DNA of 64,000 nucleotides, from NCBI GenBank assembly GCA_963765875.1, contig CAVXYK010000012.1, positions 186,001-250,000 on the forward strand, given 5' to 3'. Shown here in pieces: positions 18,947 through 29,219 of the stretch. Origin of the DNA: JAWKOK01 sp963765875 (lineage in GTDB: Bacteria; Chloroflexota; Anaerolineae; Caldilineales; Caldilineaceae). Position 1 is the stretch's first letter, and every line of letters begins with the position of its first letter. The translations under genes were made by a program, and so were the position numbers. The notes below the pieces were generated by a model. The model was not told where the DNA came from. It was given only the letters and a program-made list of their open reading frames with translations, and did not search any database.

Positions 18947-20230
18947 ATGTTTACTGATCATGCAAAAATCTATGTAAAAGCGGGCGATGGAGGCAATGGA
19001 ATCGTTGCCTTTCGTCGCGAGAAATTTGTCCCTCTTGGCGGGCCGGCCGGCGGCAACGGCGGCCGAGGCGGCCACGTAGTATTCTATGTGGATGAAGGAT
19101 TGAATACCCTATTTGCCTACAGACGCCAGGTCCATTACCGCGCAGAGCGTGGCATTAATGGCGGGGGAGCGAACAAGACAGGCGCCAACGGCCCCGATCT
19201 GCGCGTCCCTGTGCCGCCGGGAACGCTGGTGCGTGATGCCGAGAGCGGTGAATTGCTCGCCGATCTCACCAAGCCCGGCCAGGAAGCGGTCATTGCGATG
19301 GGCGGGCGTGGCGGGCGCGGCAACGTCGCCTTCAAATCGGCGCGCAACAAGGCCCCACATAATGCAGAGAAAGGCGAACTCGGCGAAGAGCGGTGGTTAC
19401 AACTCGAGCTAAAACTCGTTGCCGATGTGGGAATCATTGGGGTCCCGAATGCCGGGAAATCTACGCTGCTCAGCGTTGTGAGCGCGGCAAAACCCAAGAT
19501 CGCCGACTATCCCTTCACCACACTCGTTCCCAATCTGGGCGTGGCCGAAGTTAACCACCGCCAATTCGTTCTCGCCGATATCCCCGGCCTAATGGAAGGC
19601 GCACACGAGGGCGTCGGGCTGGGGCTGGATTTTCTCCGTCACGTCGAGAGGACACGGCTACTGATCCATGTACTCAACGGAGACAGTCCTGATCCACTAG
19701 GTGATTTTGAGGCCATCAATCAGGAACTGGTACTCTTCAACCCGGAGTTGGCCGACCGTCCACAGATAGTCGTGTTCAACAAGATGGATCTACCCCATGC
19801 ACAAGAGCGCTGGCCCGAGATTGAACAGGCCATAGAGAGCAAAGATCTGCCTGTGATGAGCATCAGCGCCGTGACCCACGACAATGTGGATACACTGCTC
19901 TATCGCGTGCAGACAATGCTCGATATGTTGCCGCCGCAAGAAGCGTCGTTCGAATCTGAACTCCCCGAGATCACGCCGGAGGCAGATGAACGGGTTTTCA
20001 CGATTCAGCAGGTGACAGACGACACCTGGCGAGTGAACGGGATCGCCATTGAGCGTGTTGCTCACATGACAAACTGGGACTACTACGAGGCGGCCATGCG
20101 CTTCCAGCGTATCCTAAAGGCCATGGGCATTGTTGAGGGGCTACGTGACGCCGGTGTCGAAGATGGCGACACAGTGCAGATTGCCGACATCGAACTTATC
20201 TGGGGCTACGACAATGCATTTGGAGAATAG
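18947..20230 (+). CDS. obg: GTPase Obg
   Basis: A 427-residue ribosome-associated GTPase. Domains: glycine-rich Obg fold (residues 1-158, beginning MFTDHAKIYVKAGDGGNG), G domain with GVPNAGKST (G1), DIPGLMEGAHEGVGLG (switch II), NKMD (G4) and SAV (G5), and a C-terminal OCT domain (DDTWRVNGIAIERVAHMTN). It acts in late 50S assembly and stress signalling. The open frame runs 183 bases further upstream, but that part is non-conserved and precedes the canonical start, so I place the start at 18947. nadD begins three bases after its stop, indicating an operon; obg-nadD linkage is common. Confidence 0.95.
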   Translation: MFTDHAKIYVKAGDGGNGIVAFRREKFVPLGGPAGGNGGRGGHVVFYVDEGLNTLFAYRRQVHYRAERGINGGGANKTGANGPDLRVPVPPGTLVRDAESGELLADLTKPGQEAVIAMGGRGGRGNVAFKSARNKAPHNAEKGELGEERWLQLELKLVADVGIIGVPNAGKSTLLSVVSAAKPKIADYPFTTLVPNLGVAEVNHRQFVLADIPGLMEGAHEGVGLGLDFLRHVERTRLLIHVLNGDSPDPLGDFEAINQELVLFNPELADRPQIVVFNKMDLPHAQERWPEIEQAIESKDLPVMSISAVTHDNVDTLLYRVQTMLDMLPPQEASFESELPEITPEADERVFTIQQVTDDTWRVNGIAIERVAHMTNWDYYEAAMRFQRILKAMGIVEGLRDAGVEDGDTVQIADIELIWGYDNAFGE

Positions 20231-20233
20231 TGG

Positions 20234-20911
20234 ATGAGTGCAGATGCAGACCAGGATGGCGATGTGATGGGCAAGAGAGCAGATCGGGATCAGATTGACG
20301 ACGCAACCCATCTCCAACACATCGGCATCTTTGGCGGCACGTTCGACCCGATCCATATTGGTCATCTGATTTTGGCCGAAGAGGCGTGGTTTCAGCTCAA
20401 GCTGGATCGCATCTACATGGTGCCGGCAGGGGAGCCGCCCCATAAGCAAAATCGGCGCCTCTCGCCAGTGGAAGACCGACTACGAATGGCTGAGCTGGCC
20501 ACTATCGATATCGACTACATCAAAGTCAGTCGCATTGATGCTGATCGCCCCAGTCCCCATTACACAGCGGACATGGTGCGGCTCGTACGTGAACGCATCG
20601 GCAACGAGACCGAACTCTATTTTCTAATGGGATTGGACAGCCTACGCGACCTGCCGACATGGAGGGAAGCTGCGTGGCTTGCGGAAAACTGCCACCTGGT
20701 TGCGCTAAACCGGCACGATGTCGACCTGGATTGGGACGCATTGGACATAGCGCTGCCCGGCGTGCGCGAGAGAATTGTCATTCTGGACATGCCTGAACTA
20801 GAGATTGCCAGCCACAAAATTCAACAGCGTGTTCGAACTGGGCAGCCGATACGTCATCAAGTGCCACGCTTGGTGGAAGACTACATTTACGATCATTCTC
20901 TGTACCGCTGA
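20234..20911 (+). CDS. nadD: Nicotinate-nucleotide adenylyltransferase
   Basis: A 225-residue nucleotidyltransferase that makes nicotinate adenine dinucleotide from nicotinate mononucleotide and ATP in NAD synthesis. The N-terminal ATP site IGIFGGTFDPIHIGHLILAEEAW is textbook, as are DRLRMAELA and FLMGLDSLRDLPTWREA. The C-terminal ISSTxxR motif, normally contacting ATP phosphates, is divergent here: IASHKIQQR. The first 30 residues before the ATP motif are an unusual acidic extension (MSADADQDGDVMGKRADRDQ). It is translationally close to obg, whose stop lies three bases upstream. Confidence 0.9.
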   Translation: MSADADQDGDVMGKRADRDQIDDATHLQHIGIFGGTFDPIHIGHLILAEEAWFQLKLDRIYMVPAGEPPHKQNRRLSPVEDRLRMAELATIDIDYIKVSRIDADRPSPHYTADMVRLVRERIGNETELYFLMGLDSLRDLPTWREAAWLAENCHLVALNRHDVDLDWDALDIALPGVRERIVILDMPELEIASHKIQQRVRTGQPIRHQVPRLVEDYIYDHSLYR

Positions 20912-21568
20912 ACACCACCATCAGATAGCCATATGGCCCAACTCCCGGTGAAACGCGAAATGATTAGGGTGTGTTGGCGCTGTGCGCCTGCTGCGCAAAC
21001 AAAATCGGTTGAAGGATCCTCCGGGAGGGTGATGACGGCAAACCGGCTACTGGCGGTGCTCCTCCCGGAGATCTCGGGCGCTCAACTCGTTTTGAATACA
21101 CCCAAATGATTACATCCGGCGGAAATCCGCCGTTTTGCTGAATGATCCGCGACAGTGGATTAAATTGATTTCATCTAGACCTTAGTGAGTGTCGAAGACG
21201 TCCGGAGGTGGTCACGAAAGTGGTTCTGACCACCTCCCGGAGGTTCAAACCGCTATGTCGTTTGCGGACAGTCACTTAGGGCCTGAAACCTGCGCACAAA
21301 ACGTTCGTACTGAAAGATGGGCCTTAATGTTATCCGTAATGTTCGTCTGGTAAACTTGCTAGCAAAGAAAAGGTCTATCCCCGATCTACTGAACGGCAGA
21401 AGAGAGACACTTCGCCGGAATGACTGACCAACGAGAAATCTGGGCAGGAACGCTCAGCATGACAGAGTCAAGATCAGGGGTAGATTTGCTAACGTGTGCG
21501 CAGCCAATCACCGAAATCAACACCGAAGACTAAGGGCGCCACCACATGAAATTACTGGGTGGAAAATA
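20912..21568. other. Gene-free stretch with several hairpins
   Basis: No convincing gene. It holds GATCCTCCGGGAGGG and CTCCTCCCGGAGATC (around 21015 and 21059), a possible terminator CGGCGG-AAAT-CCGCCG followed by TTTTG at 21117-21136, and a hairpin with GGAGGTGGTCA and TGACCACCTCC arms around 21204-21235. The CTCCGGGAG core also appears at 33205-33296. Confidence 0.6.
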
Positions 21569-22315
21569 ATGGAAATCCAATTTGAACCAAAGAGCGGAGA
21601 CTCATTCAATCCAAAACGGATTCTGATTGTTGACGATGCTGCAGACACCAGACTGACGCTTGGCCTGCGTCTGAAACGAGAAGGCTTCATCGTTTCATCG
21701 GCCAATAGCGGTCCTGATGCACTAAAGATAATCGCGACCGAAGGAATCCCACATCTCGTCATCCTCGACATCATGATGCCTGGTATGGATGGGTTCGCTT
21801 TTGCCGAGGAGCTTCGCAAGGTGGGCAACGTGCCCATCATCTTCCTCTCAGCCCTGACTGATACAGAGACGAAAGTCGAGGGTATCACGCAGTTTGCCGA
21901 AGACTATGTCACCAAACCATTCGAATTCACAGAGCTGCTCGCCCGCATCGAGCGGGTGCTGAAACGAATTTCACCCGATCTGAACGTGGATCCCATAACG
22001 GCCATTGATGACAGGCTGAGTGTGAACTTCGCGCAACAGTATGCAATTGTCAACGATGAACAGATCGCGTTGACGCCAACCGAAGGCCGACTTCTACGCA
22101 TGCTCTACAGCAACCGAGGCCGGGTGTTGTCTACCAGCTATTTGCTCTCCAAAGCCTGGGATCCTCTGCGACAGGGCACCGTCGAGTCGCTATGGGTGCA
22201 TATTCGGCGTCTGCGCAACAAGATCGAAGAAGACCCCAATAGTCCCCAGTATGTCGTGACGGTACGGGGCCAGGGTTATTGCCTTCCGCAACAGACTCAA
22301 CGAATCCAGCCGTAA
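21569..22315 (+). CDS. OmpR/PhoB-type response regulator
   Basis: A 248-residue two-component response regulator. The receiver domain has the acidic pair in ILIVDDAAD, the phospho-acceptor Asp67 in LVILDIMMPGMDG, the Thr/Ser in IFLSALTD and the Lys in DYVTKPFEF. The C-terminal winged helix (ALTPTEGRLLRMLYSNRGRVLS, VESLWVHIRRLRNKIEEDP, VRGQGYCL) binds DNA. No sensor kinase is adjacent, so it is an orphan in this window. I chose the ATG at 21569 because GGTGGA lies seven bases upstream and the preceding frame is unlike the family. Targets are unknown. Confidence 0.9.
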   Translation: MEIQFEPKSGDSFNPKRILIVDDAADTRLTLGLRLKREGFIVSSANSGPDALKIIATEGIPHLVILDIMMPGMDGFAFAEELRKVGNVPIIFLSALTDTETKVEGITQFAEDYVTKPFEFTELLARIERVLKRISPDLNVDPITAIDDRLSVNFAQQYAIVNDEQIALTPTEGRLLRMLYSNRGRVLSTSYLLSKAWDPLRQGTVESLWVHIRRLRNKIEEDPNSPQYVVTVRGQGYCLPQQTQRIQP

Positions 22316-22444
22316 TAGAGACTGCTATCTGAAATTCGGTTCAAGAGCGTGGGGATATTTCTACCTAGCCCGACAGAAGGGTAGGCCGCGCCAAGAGATC
22401 GAATGCCGGGGACTTCATGTTGAGGTTGAGGTTGAGGTTCAGCC

Positions 22445-23524
22445 TCAACTCCTAACCACGTCAACCATCACCTTGGCTACGGTTGGCGGGTGTAAAAGCA
22501 TGTTGGCATAGCTTGCATTGGCCATTGGACAAGCGCACTCTTTGCGCTTGATGCTGCCACGCAGTTCCTCCATTGCGGCTGAGCGCCACACCGGCGCCAG
22601 ATCGTAGCCATTGTCTCGCAGACTCCCCGCCGGCTCTGCACGGATGCAACAACTCCAGAGATCGCCATTGGGCGCGATATGGGCGCTAGCCCACCCCGCA
22701 TAGCAGGGGATAACCTGATCGCGCTCGTGAAGCACACGTTTGGCCAATTGATAGTAGTGGGCACGGAAGGCCTGGGTGAAGCGGGCAATGCCCTTGGCCG
22801 GCGTCTGCTTGGCCGCCTGACTCAGGAAATCAGCAATTTCATCGTAGTCATCAGGCTGTGGCGTGATGCCCCAGCCGACTGTATCCAACTCAACTCGCTC
22901 CTCGGCGACCTCGGTAATGTAGCTGTCCGGCTCCAGAAATTGCAACCCCTCAACGATTTCACGGAAGCGGTGGGCATTGAAGCGGCTGACCACTGTGTGC
23001 ACTGTCAGCACCAGATTCGGGTGTGTCTCCTGCAACGCCTTCAACTGGGTCCACGTCTCCATAGAGAGTGCCCAGTTGCCCTCGACGCCGCGGATGTCGT
23101 CGTGTTCGTCACCGATGCCGTCCAGGCTCAGATTGATACCGATGCTCGACTTGGGGCACTCCTCGCACATGCGCTTGACCATGCCCACGACACGGTCAGT
23201 GAGCATGCCGTTTGTGGGGATCGTAATGACTTCCGGCCGGCACTGCTCATACGCGCGAATGACCAATTCATCAAGATCGTTGCGCAGGAAAGGTTCACCG
23301 CCGGTAAAGGTCATGTAGAAGGGAGAGCGGCCCAGGCTGGCAAAGACCTTCTCCCATTCATCAACACTCAGATCGTCATTGGGCTTTCGCCATACGTCAC
23401 ATGTGCGACATTTGCTATTGCAGCGAAAGCTGACGCTGATCACCACAGAGAAGGGTTTGATCTTGGGCCAACCAAATGTTCTGAACGACCAGTAGAGGGG
23501 GAGTTTGGGAATCAGTCCAATCAT
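22445..23524 (-). CDS. Radical SAM protein with C-terminal SPASM-like cysteines
   Basis: About 359 residues. The radical SAM cluster motif is SFRCNSKCRTCDVW (CxxxCxxC), followed by FTGGEPFLRNDL, the SAM-binding GGEP motif, and IGINLSLDGIGDEHD. The C-terminal region has further cysteines (IPCYAGWASAHIAPNGDLWSCCI and KECACPM), the arrangement of a SPASM or twitch domain that carries an auxiliary Fe-S cluster. Such proteins modify peptides or small molecules; the substrate here is unknown. The start at 23524 (MIGLIPKLPLYW) is preferred; an ATG 20 codons upstream falls next to repeat sequence. Two cobalamin-type radical SAM genes follow upstream on the same strand. Confidence 0.85.
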   Translation of the reverse strand: MIGLIPKLPLYWSFRTFGWPKIKPFSVVISVSFRCNSKCRTCDVWRKPNDDLSVDEWEKVFASLGRSPFYMTFTGGEPFLRNDLDELVIRAYEQCRPEVITIPTNGMLTDRVVGMVKRMCEECPKSSIGINLSLDGIGDEHDDIRGVEGNWALSMETWTQLKALQETHPNLVLTVHTVVSRFNAHRFREIVEGLQFLEPDSYITEVAEERVELDTVGWGITPQPDDYDEIADFLSQAAKQTPAKGIARFTQAFRAHYYQLAKRVLHERDQVIPCYAGWASAHIAPNGDLWSCCIRAEPAGSLRDNGYDLAPVWRSAAMEELRGSIKRKECACPMANASYANMLLHPPTVAKVMVDVVRS

Positions 23525-23571
23525 GGACAGGTTGTCGCTTCCTTGCTTGTTGCTGAATCTGCGATGCAAAA

Positions 23572-23700
23572 ATAAATTTGCCACAGATAAACGCAGATAA
23601 AAAAGTGATTTTCACAGATGGTTTTCAGTCGTCCGGAATACTTCCAGAATTATCTGTGCCCTATCCTTTTTCATCGGCGTTCATCTGTGGCAAAAAGAAA
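23572..23700. repeat. Dispersed CACAGAT-type repeat, copy 3
   Basis: 'gccacagataaacgcagataaaaaa' and 'ttttcacagatgg' on the left face 'ttatctgtgccctatcctttttcatcggcgttcatctgtggcaaaa' on the right, so the copy is a loose inverted repeat between two radical SAM genes. Confidence 0.7.
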
Positions 23701-23702
23701 AA

Positions 23703-25125
23703 TCAATTGTTTCCAATGAAGAAGCGCTTGGCCTGGGCTATGGTCTTGGGCAGGTTGGTCCAATTCTCCTTGAACGTCATCTTCTCCCACACACGCTCGG
23801 GACGATAGAGGTAGAAGCGACGGTAGGCATCGCGCCATTTTCGCAACACCAGGTCGGGATCATAGCCCTCGTTCATGGTGAAGCGTGCCTTCTCTTCATG
23901 GATGGCGAAGTCGGACCAGGTGTCTGCAAAGACTTCGCCGCCTTCCTGGATCATATCGTACATGACGGTGCCCGGAAAAGGTGCGGCCAATCAGGAAATT
24001 GGCCAACTTGGGATCAAGCTCCAATGCCAACTGGGTCGTCTTCTCCATGGTCTCTTCCGTATCGCCGGGCATGCCATAGATGAAAAAGCCCATGGTCTGG
24101 AGCTTAGCGGCCTTGGCGTTGGCAAAGGCCTCACGCACCATATCGATAGTCTGTCCCTTGCGGATGACGTTGCGCAACATGTCCGGATCGCCGTTCTCTA
24201 CGCCGAAGCCGACGCGCTTGCAGCCGGCGGCCTTCATGAGCTGATAGAGTTCCAGGTCACCATGGTTGGCCTTCATGCCGTGGACGGTCACCCACGGCAC
24301 GGTGTTCAACCCCTCTTCGACCAACCGCCGGCAGAGTTCCTTGGCGCGTGGCAGTTTGAGATTCCAGATATCATCCGTGACGCCGATCTCGGTGGCTCCC
24401 AGCCCCTTCACTAGCCACTTCCATTCCTGGACCACACTCTCGACGGAGCGGGCGCGCCAGGTATCGCCGGTCACCGGTTTCGAACAGAATGTACACTTGT
24501 AGGGGCAACCACGGCTGGTCAAGATGGTGAAGCTACGTGCATTGGGATCCCAGCCATCGGTCAACGGCTGCAAATTGGTGTAGCGGTCGATCTTGAAGAG
24601 ATCGTGGGCGGGGAAAGGCAGTGCATCCAGGTCCGGGATCATGGGGCTTTCCGGGCTGGCAACGATCTCGCCATTCCGTTTGAAATGGATGCCGGGAATC
24701 ACGCCGGGCAGCTTGCCTGCCTCCAACGTGTTGACCAGTTCCAGGAAGCTATACTCGGACTCGCCTTTGAAGACATAATCCACGTAGGCGTCGTGGGGCG
24801 GCTCCAACGATTCCAGCGGCATGATGGTCAGATGCGGGCCGCCGAGCACGGTATGCAGCCCGCGAGCCTTGCAAAGCTCGACCATCTCCCACGCTTCCTG
24901 GATCAACGGTGTCGTAGCCGTGACGCCGATGAGTTCATACGGCTCCCCCTCGGCTTCGGCCAGATCCAGGTAGTAGTCAAGACCGACATCTTCGATGGCA
25001 GCGTCATAGATAATCACATCGTGGCCGCCTTCACGCAGCACGGCTGCCAGATACCCCAAGCCAAGCGGAATATGTTTGCGTGCGCTCCAGACTTTGGCCT
25101 CTGGACTGGCAAGGATGACTCGCAT
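23703..25125 (-). CDS. B12-binding radical SAM protein, frameshifted
   Basis: About 474 residues: an N-terminal cobalamin-binding (Rossmann) domain with PLGLGYLAAVLREGGHDVIIYDA and the GGPH loop, then a radical SAM domain with SRGCPYKCTFCSK. The frame breaks near 23985; the last 90 residues (AAPFPGTVMYDMIQEGGEVF to KRFFIGNN) are in another frame, and removing one G restores FLIAAPFPGT, matching the paralogue upstream (MMTPYPGTKVYEMV). Cobalamin radical SAM enzymes typically methylate unactivated carbons or rearrange rings, as in hopanoid, bacteriochlorophyll or natural product pathways. It is about half-way similar in motif layout to the gene at 25281. Substrate unknown. Confidence 0.85.
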
Positions 25126-25280
25126 GAATGTCTTTGCCTTTCATAAAAACACTTTCGTGAAAAACAAAGATCAAAGAGCAAAGATCGCGAGGGCAATGGA
25201 TTCGCCGTGATCCCAACCGATTTTCTGCAGAGACCGATCTGCCGATCTTAGTTCTTTGATCTTCGAGCGTAATGCTTCCG

Positions 25281-26771
<1,491 letters not shown>

Positions 26772-26807
26772 TGTTGCACGCTCCTTGCCACAAGGGCGAA
26801 ATGACCA

Positions 26808-26890
26808 GCCACAGATGGACACAGATGAAGAACCGATAGGGTACGGATTGCCTTGATTGCGCTGTAATCCACGGATAAGTACTGACAGAT
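26808..26890. repeat. Dispersed CACAGAT-type repeat, short copy 4
   Basis: 'gccacagatggacacagatgaagaaccgatagggtacgg' repeats the word order of the other copies, without an obvious facing arm beyond a 'ctgtaatccacggata' remnant. Confidence 0.55.
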
Positions 26891-26955
26891 TTTACCACTC
26901 TAACGCGAGCGATACAAAATTAATATGAATACTTTGATAAAAATTAATTGCAGCC

Positions 26956-27924
26956 CTAGGCCAACTTGACAGCCGCCTGAACATCTTCCCAGATAGCAGC
27001 CATCGTCAACACTTTCTCAAGCAGACAATCCTGCCCGTTCCAATCCACTGCCTGCAACCATTCTTGTGCGAGCTTACCGGCATCAGCAATCACGGCGGCA
27101 TCGCCGGATGCTTCGGAACCCATGGCCCGATTGCTTGAGTGCAGCCAACCCATATGAACGGCGGCCTGTGGATATCCGTTCCCGGCCAGCCACTGCGCCT
27201 TGCTAACCATGTAGCCGGCCAACGTCTGATAGTCTTGGCTAGCATCCAGGTCGGTCAGCCCAGCAAAGGCAGTCAGGGCCGACTGGATTTGCCCACTGTC
27301 CATGGCCGTCGATCCTTCCACCCGGCACAACCTCAAGGCCAATGCCGGCTCAGCAGCCGTTAGCTGGACCATGTTACGGGTACTGCTGGCCTGCAAACCA
27401 CGATGCAGCAGCGGCAGATAGGCCAGGACGGCAAATACTCGGCCCGCATGGATCAGAATGTGGAGCGGATCGCCGGCCTCAACAGCAACCCCGAGCTGAT
27501 CCAGACGGTCGGGCGCCATGCCGAGAAGCGCTTCAATGCGCTTGCCGACCCATTCCGGCTGCATAAACTGCGCCCGGGTCTCGCGCTGCATCTCTGCCAA
27601 CCATCCGCCTGTGTCGTGTAGAATTCGACCAAACTGCATATCGTCGGCCGTGCTACGGCTAGCGAGAATCTGCTCAACGTTACTATACTCCTCTTGAGCG
27701 ACCACAGTAGCGTCGACGTAGATCCCATCTTGCCATCGATCCAAGCCGGCGCGGGTGCTGGTCTCGCCCCCGCGGCCCTCAACAATCAAGCGTAGGTCAA
27801 TATCGGAGAAGCCACTGGTTTCGCCGCTTGCCGCCGAACCGACCAGCAGCACACCGACGATATCGGCCCAAGCTTGCAGTTGCTCACAAACAAAAGCTTC
27901 GGCGATATCGACATGTCCTGCCAT
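26956..27924 (-). CDS. Nucleotidyltransferase-domain protein
   Basis: A 322-residue protein whose N-terminal domain has the polymerase-beta-type nucleotidyltransferase signature: LLVGSAASGETSGFSDIDLRLI (GS...DxD) and a later Asp in GIYVDATVV. Members transfer a nucleotide to small molecules (for example antibiotics) or proteins. The C-terminal half is helical and resembles the regulatory or substrate domain of such enzymes, without a recognised name. I place the start at ATG 27924, one base after the rhodanese stop, rather than an ATG 54 bases upstream inside that gene. Operon position with Fe-S genes may be incidental. Substrate unknown. Confidence 0.75.
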   Translation of the reverse strand: MAGHVDIAEAFVCEQLQAWADIVGVLLVGSAASGETSGFSDIDLRLIVEGRGGETSTRAGLDRWQDGIYVDATVVAQEEYSNVEQILASRSTADDMQFGRILHDTGGWLAEMQRETRAQFMQPEWVGKRIEALLGMAPDRLDQLGVAVEAGDPLHILIHAGRVFAVLAYLPLLHRGLQASSTRNMVQLTAAEPALALRLCRVEGSTAMDSGQIQSALTAFAGLTDLDASQDYQTLAGYMVSKAQWLAGNGYPQAAVHMGWLHSSNRAMGSEASGDAAVIADAGKLAQEWLQAVDWNGQDCLLEKVLTMAAIWEDVQAAVKLA

Positions 27925-27925
27925 A

Positions 27926-28285
27926 TCAATAGGTCCCGACAGTCGGATCAACCTCTTTGGCCCAGGCATCAATGCCACCAGCCATATTGAGCACGTTGGT
28001 CCAGCCCTGCTGCTTCAGCCACATGGTAACCTGGCCGCTGCGATTTCCATGGTGGCACATGACGATGATGTCGGCATCCTGAGGCTGGGCTAATTCAGGC
28101 AGCGCGGCCAGTTGTTCAGCTGCAAGCCGGCTGAGCGGCGTCAAAATGATGCGGTCGTCATCTATGCTGACGGCGGCATGCTCGTTGGGTTCACGCACAT
28201 CCAGCCAGACGAATTGCTCGCCGGACGCTTGCCGTGCTTCGACTTCTTTGACTGTGATCTCCGGTGCGCCGTATGGATCGGGCAT
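27926..28285 (-). CDS. Single-domain rhodanese
   Basis: A 119-residue sulfurtransferase domain protein. The active-site loop CHHGNRS carries the persulfide-forming cysteine and the domain's strands are clear (EQFVWLDVREPNEH, GWTNVLNMAGGIDAWAKEVD). It can carry sulfane sulfur for Fe-S or molybdenum cofactor synthesis. It starts two bases after the NifU-type gene's stop and ends one base before the nucleotidyltransferase start, so the three are cotranscribed, supporting a role in sulfur delivery. Confidence 0.9.
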   Translation of the reverse strand: MPDPYGAPEITVKEVEARQASGEQFVWLDVREPNEHAAVSIDDDRIILTPLSRLAAEQLAALPELAQPQDADIIVMCHHGNRSGQVTMWLKQQGWTNVLNMAGGIDAWAKEVDPTVGTY

Positions 28286-28287
28286 GG

Positions 28288-28641
28288 CTATTCCTGTTCG
28301 TTGTTCTTGAGACCATTTGTGACGGCAACGGGCGTTGACAATTGTGGCGCCGCCATCTCAGAAGACCGGTTATAGAGCGCAGAAATATCGATGTCAGTGA
28401 TGGCGTTGATGCCCGTGATCTCCTCAAAGTTCTCTTTGAGAAGACGCTGGATGCCCAACTTCATGGTCAACAAGCTGATCGGACAGTCGATACACGCCCC
28501 CAACATCTTGACGTGGGCAATGCCGTCTTCATCGACGTTCTGCAACTCGACGTCGCCGCCATCCATATAGAGGTTCGGCCGATAGTCATCGAGCACTTGC
28601 TGTATTCGTATTTCTAGCGTTTCAGATTTACTGCTTTGCAT
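28288..28641 (-). CDS. NifU C-terminal domain Fe-S scaffold
   Basis: A 117-residue protein with the Nfu domain: RIQQVLDDYRPNLYMDGGDVELQNVDEDG followed by the cluster-binding GACIDCPIS (CxxC) and LLTMKLGIQRLLKENF. Such proteins hold a [4Fe-4S] cluster for transfer to apo-targets. A 35-residue tail beyond the domain is not conserved. It lies between the A-type carrier and the rhodanese on the same strand. Confidence 0.9.
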   Translation of the reverse strand: MQSSKSETLEIRIQQVLDDYRPNLYMDGGDVELQNVDEDGIAHVKMLGACIDCPISLLTMKLGIQRLLKENFEEITGINAITDIDISALYNRSSEMAAPQLSTPVAVTNGLKNNEQE

Positions 28642-28672
28642 TGGATGAGTCCATCCGTTTTCTAGACAAAAG

Positions 28673-28743
28673 AATCTCCCAATCTCTCAATCGCTATCGC
28701 ACCCAAAGGGACCCGATTTAGGCGATTATGAGATTGGGAGATT
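28673..28743. terminator. Inverted repeat between iscA-like and nifU-like genes
   Basis: Perfect 14-bp arms AATCTCCCAATCTC (28673-28686) and GAGATTGGGAGATT (28730-28743) around a 43-base loop. No T-run; it may attenuate or stabilise the mRNA between the two genes. Confidence 0.5.
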
Positions 28744-28766
28744 AGGGTCGCTATTGAGTCTGCGCC

Positions 28767-29141
28767 CTAGTGGCCGCAACTCTGTTCCGGCACTTCCTCG
28801 CCGTCGTGAGTCTGTGACGTGCGGAAGCTGCTGCCGCAACCACATGCACTCACGGCCTGCGGGTTGTCAATATGGAAGCCGCCGCCCATCAGATTGTCAA
28901 CATAGTCGATGTTGGAGCCGTCGACATAGAAGAGGCTAGTCGGGTCAACAATGACGCGCAGACCTTCGGTCTCATAGACCTCATCGTCTTCACGGGGCTG
29001 CTCGTCGAAGGTCATGCCGTATTGCATGCCGCCGCAACCGCCACCCTTAACGAACACGCGCAAGGCGTGGGTTTCTCGCATATCTTTCTGATCAAGAATG
29101 CCGCCCAGTTTCTCGACTGCATTTTCCGTAAGTGTGATCAT
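28767..29141 (-). CDS. A-type iron-sulfur carrier (IscA/ErpA/HesB family)
   Basis: A 124-residue Fe-S carrier with the three family cysteines: KGGGCGGMQYGM and, near the end, SACGCGSSF (CxC). It passes clusters from a scaffold to target enzymes. The C-terminal extension after CGCGSSF (TSQTHDGEEVPEQSCGH) is unusual, ending in an extra Cys-Gly-His. GGAGG stands eight bases before the ATG. It begins the Fe-S unit that continues with the NifU-type scaffold, rhodanese and nucleotidyltransferase; moaA, an Fe-S enzyme, lies just upstream. Confidence 0.92.
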   Translation of the reverse strand: MITLTENAVEKLGGILDQKDMRETHALRVFVKGGGCGGMQYGMTFDEQPREDDEVYETEGLRVIVDPTSLFYVDGSNIDYVDNLMGGGFHIDNPQAVSACGCGSSFRTSQTHDGEEVPEQSCGH

Positions 29142-29219
29142 GTTCTAGTTCCTCCGAAAAGACTCTCTACTCAAAATAATATACGCAAGAAATTGTACCA
29201 CAATTAACAACGAAATTCC

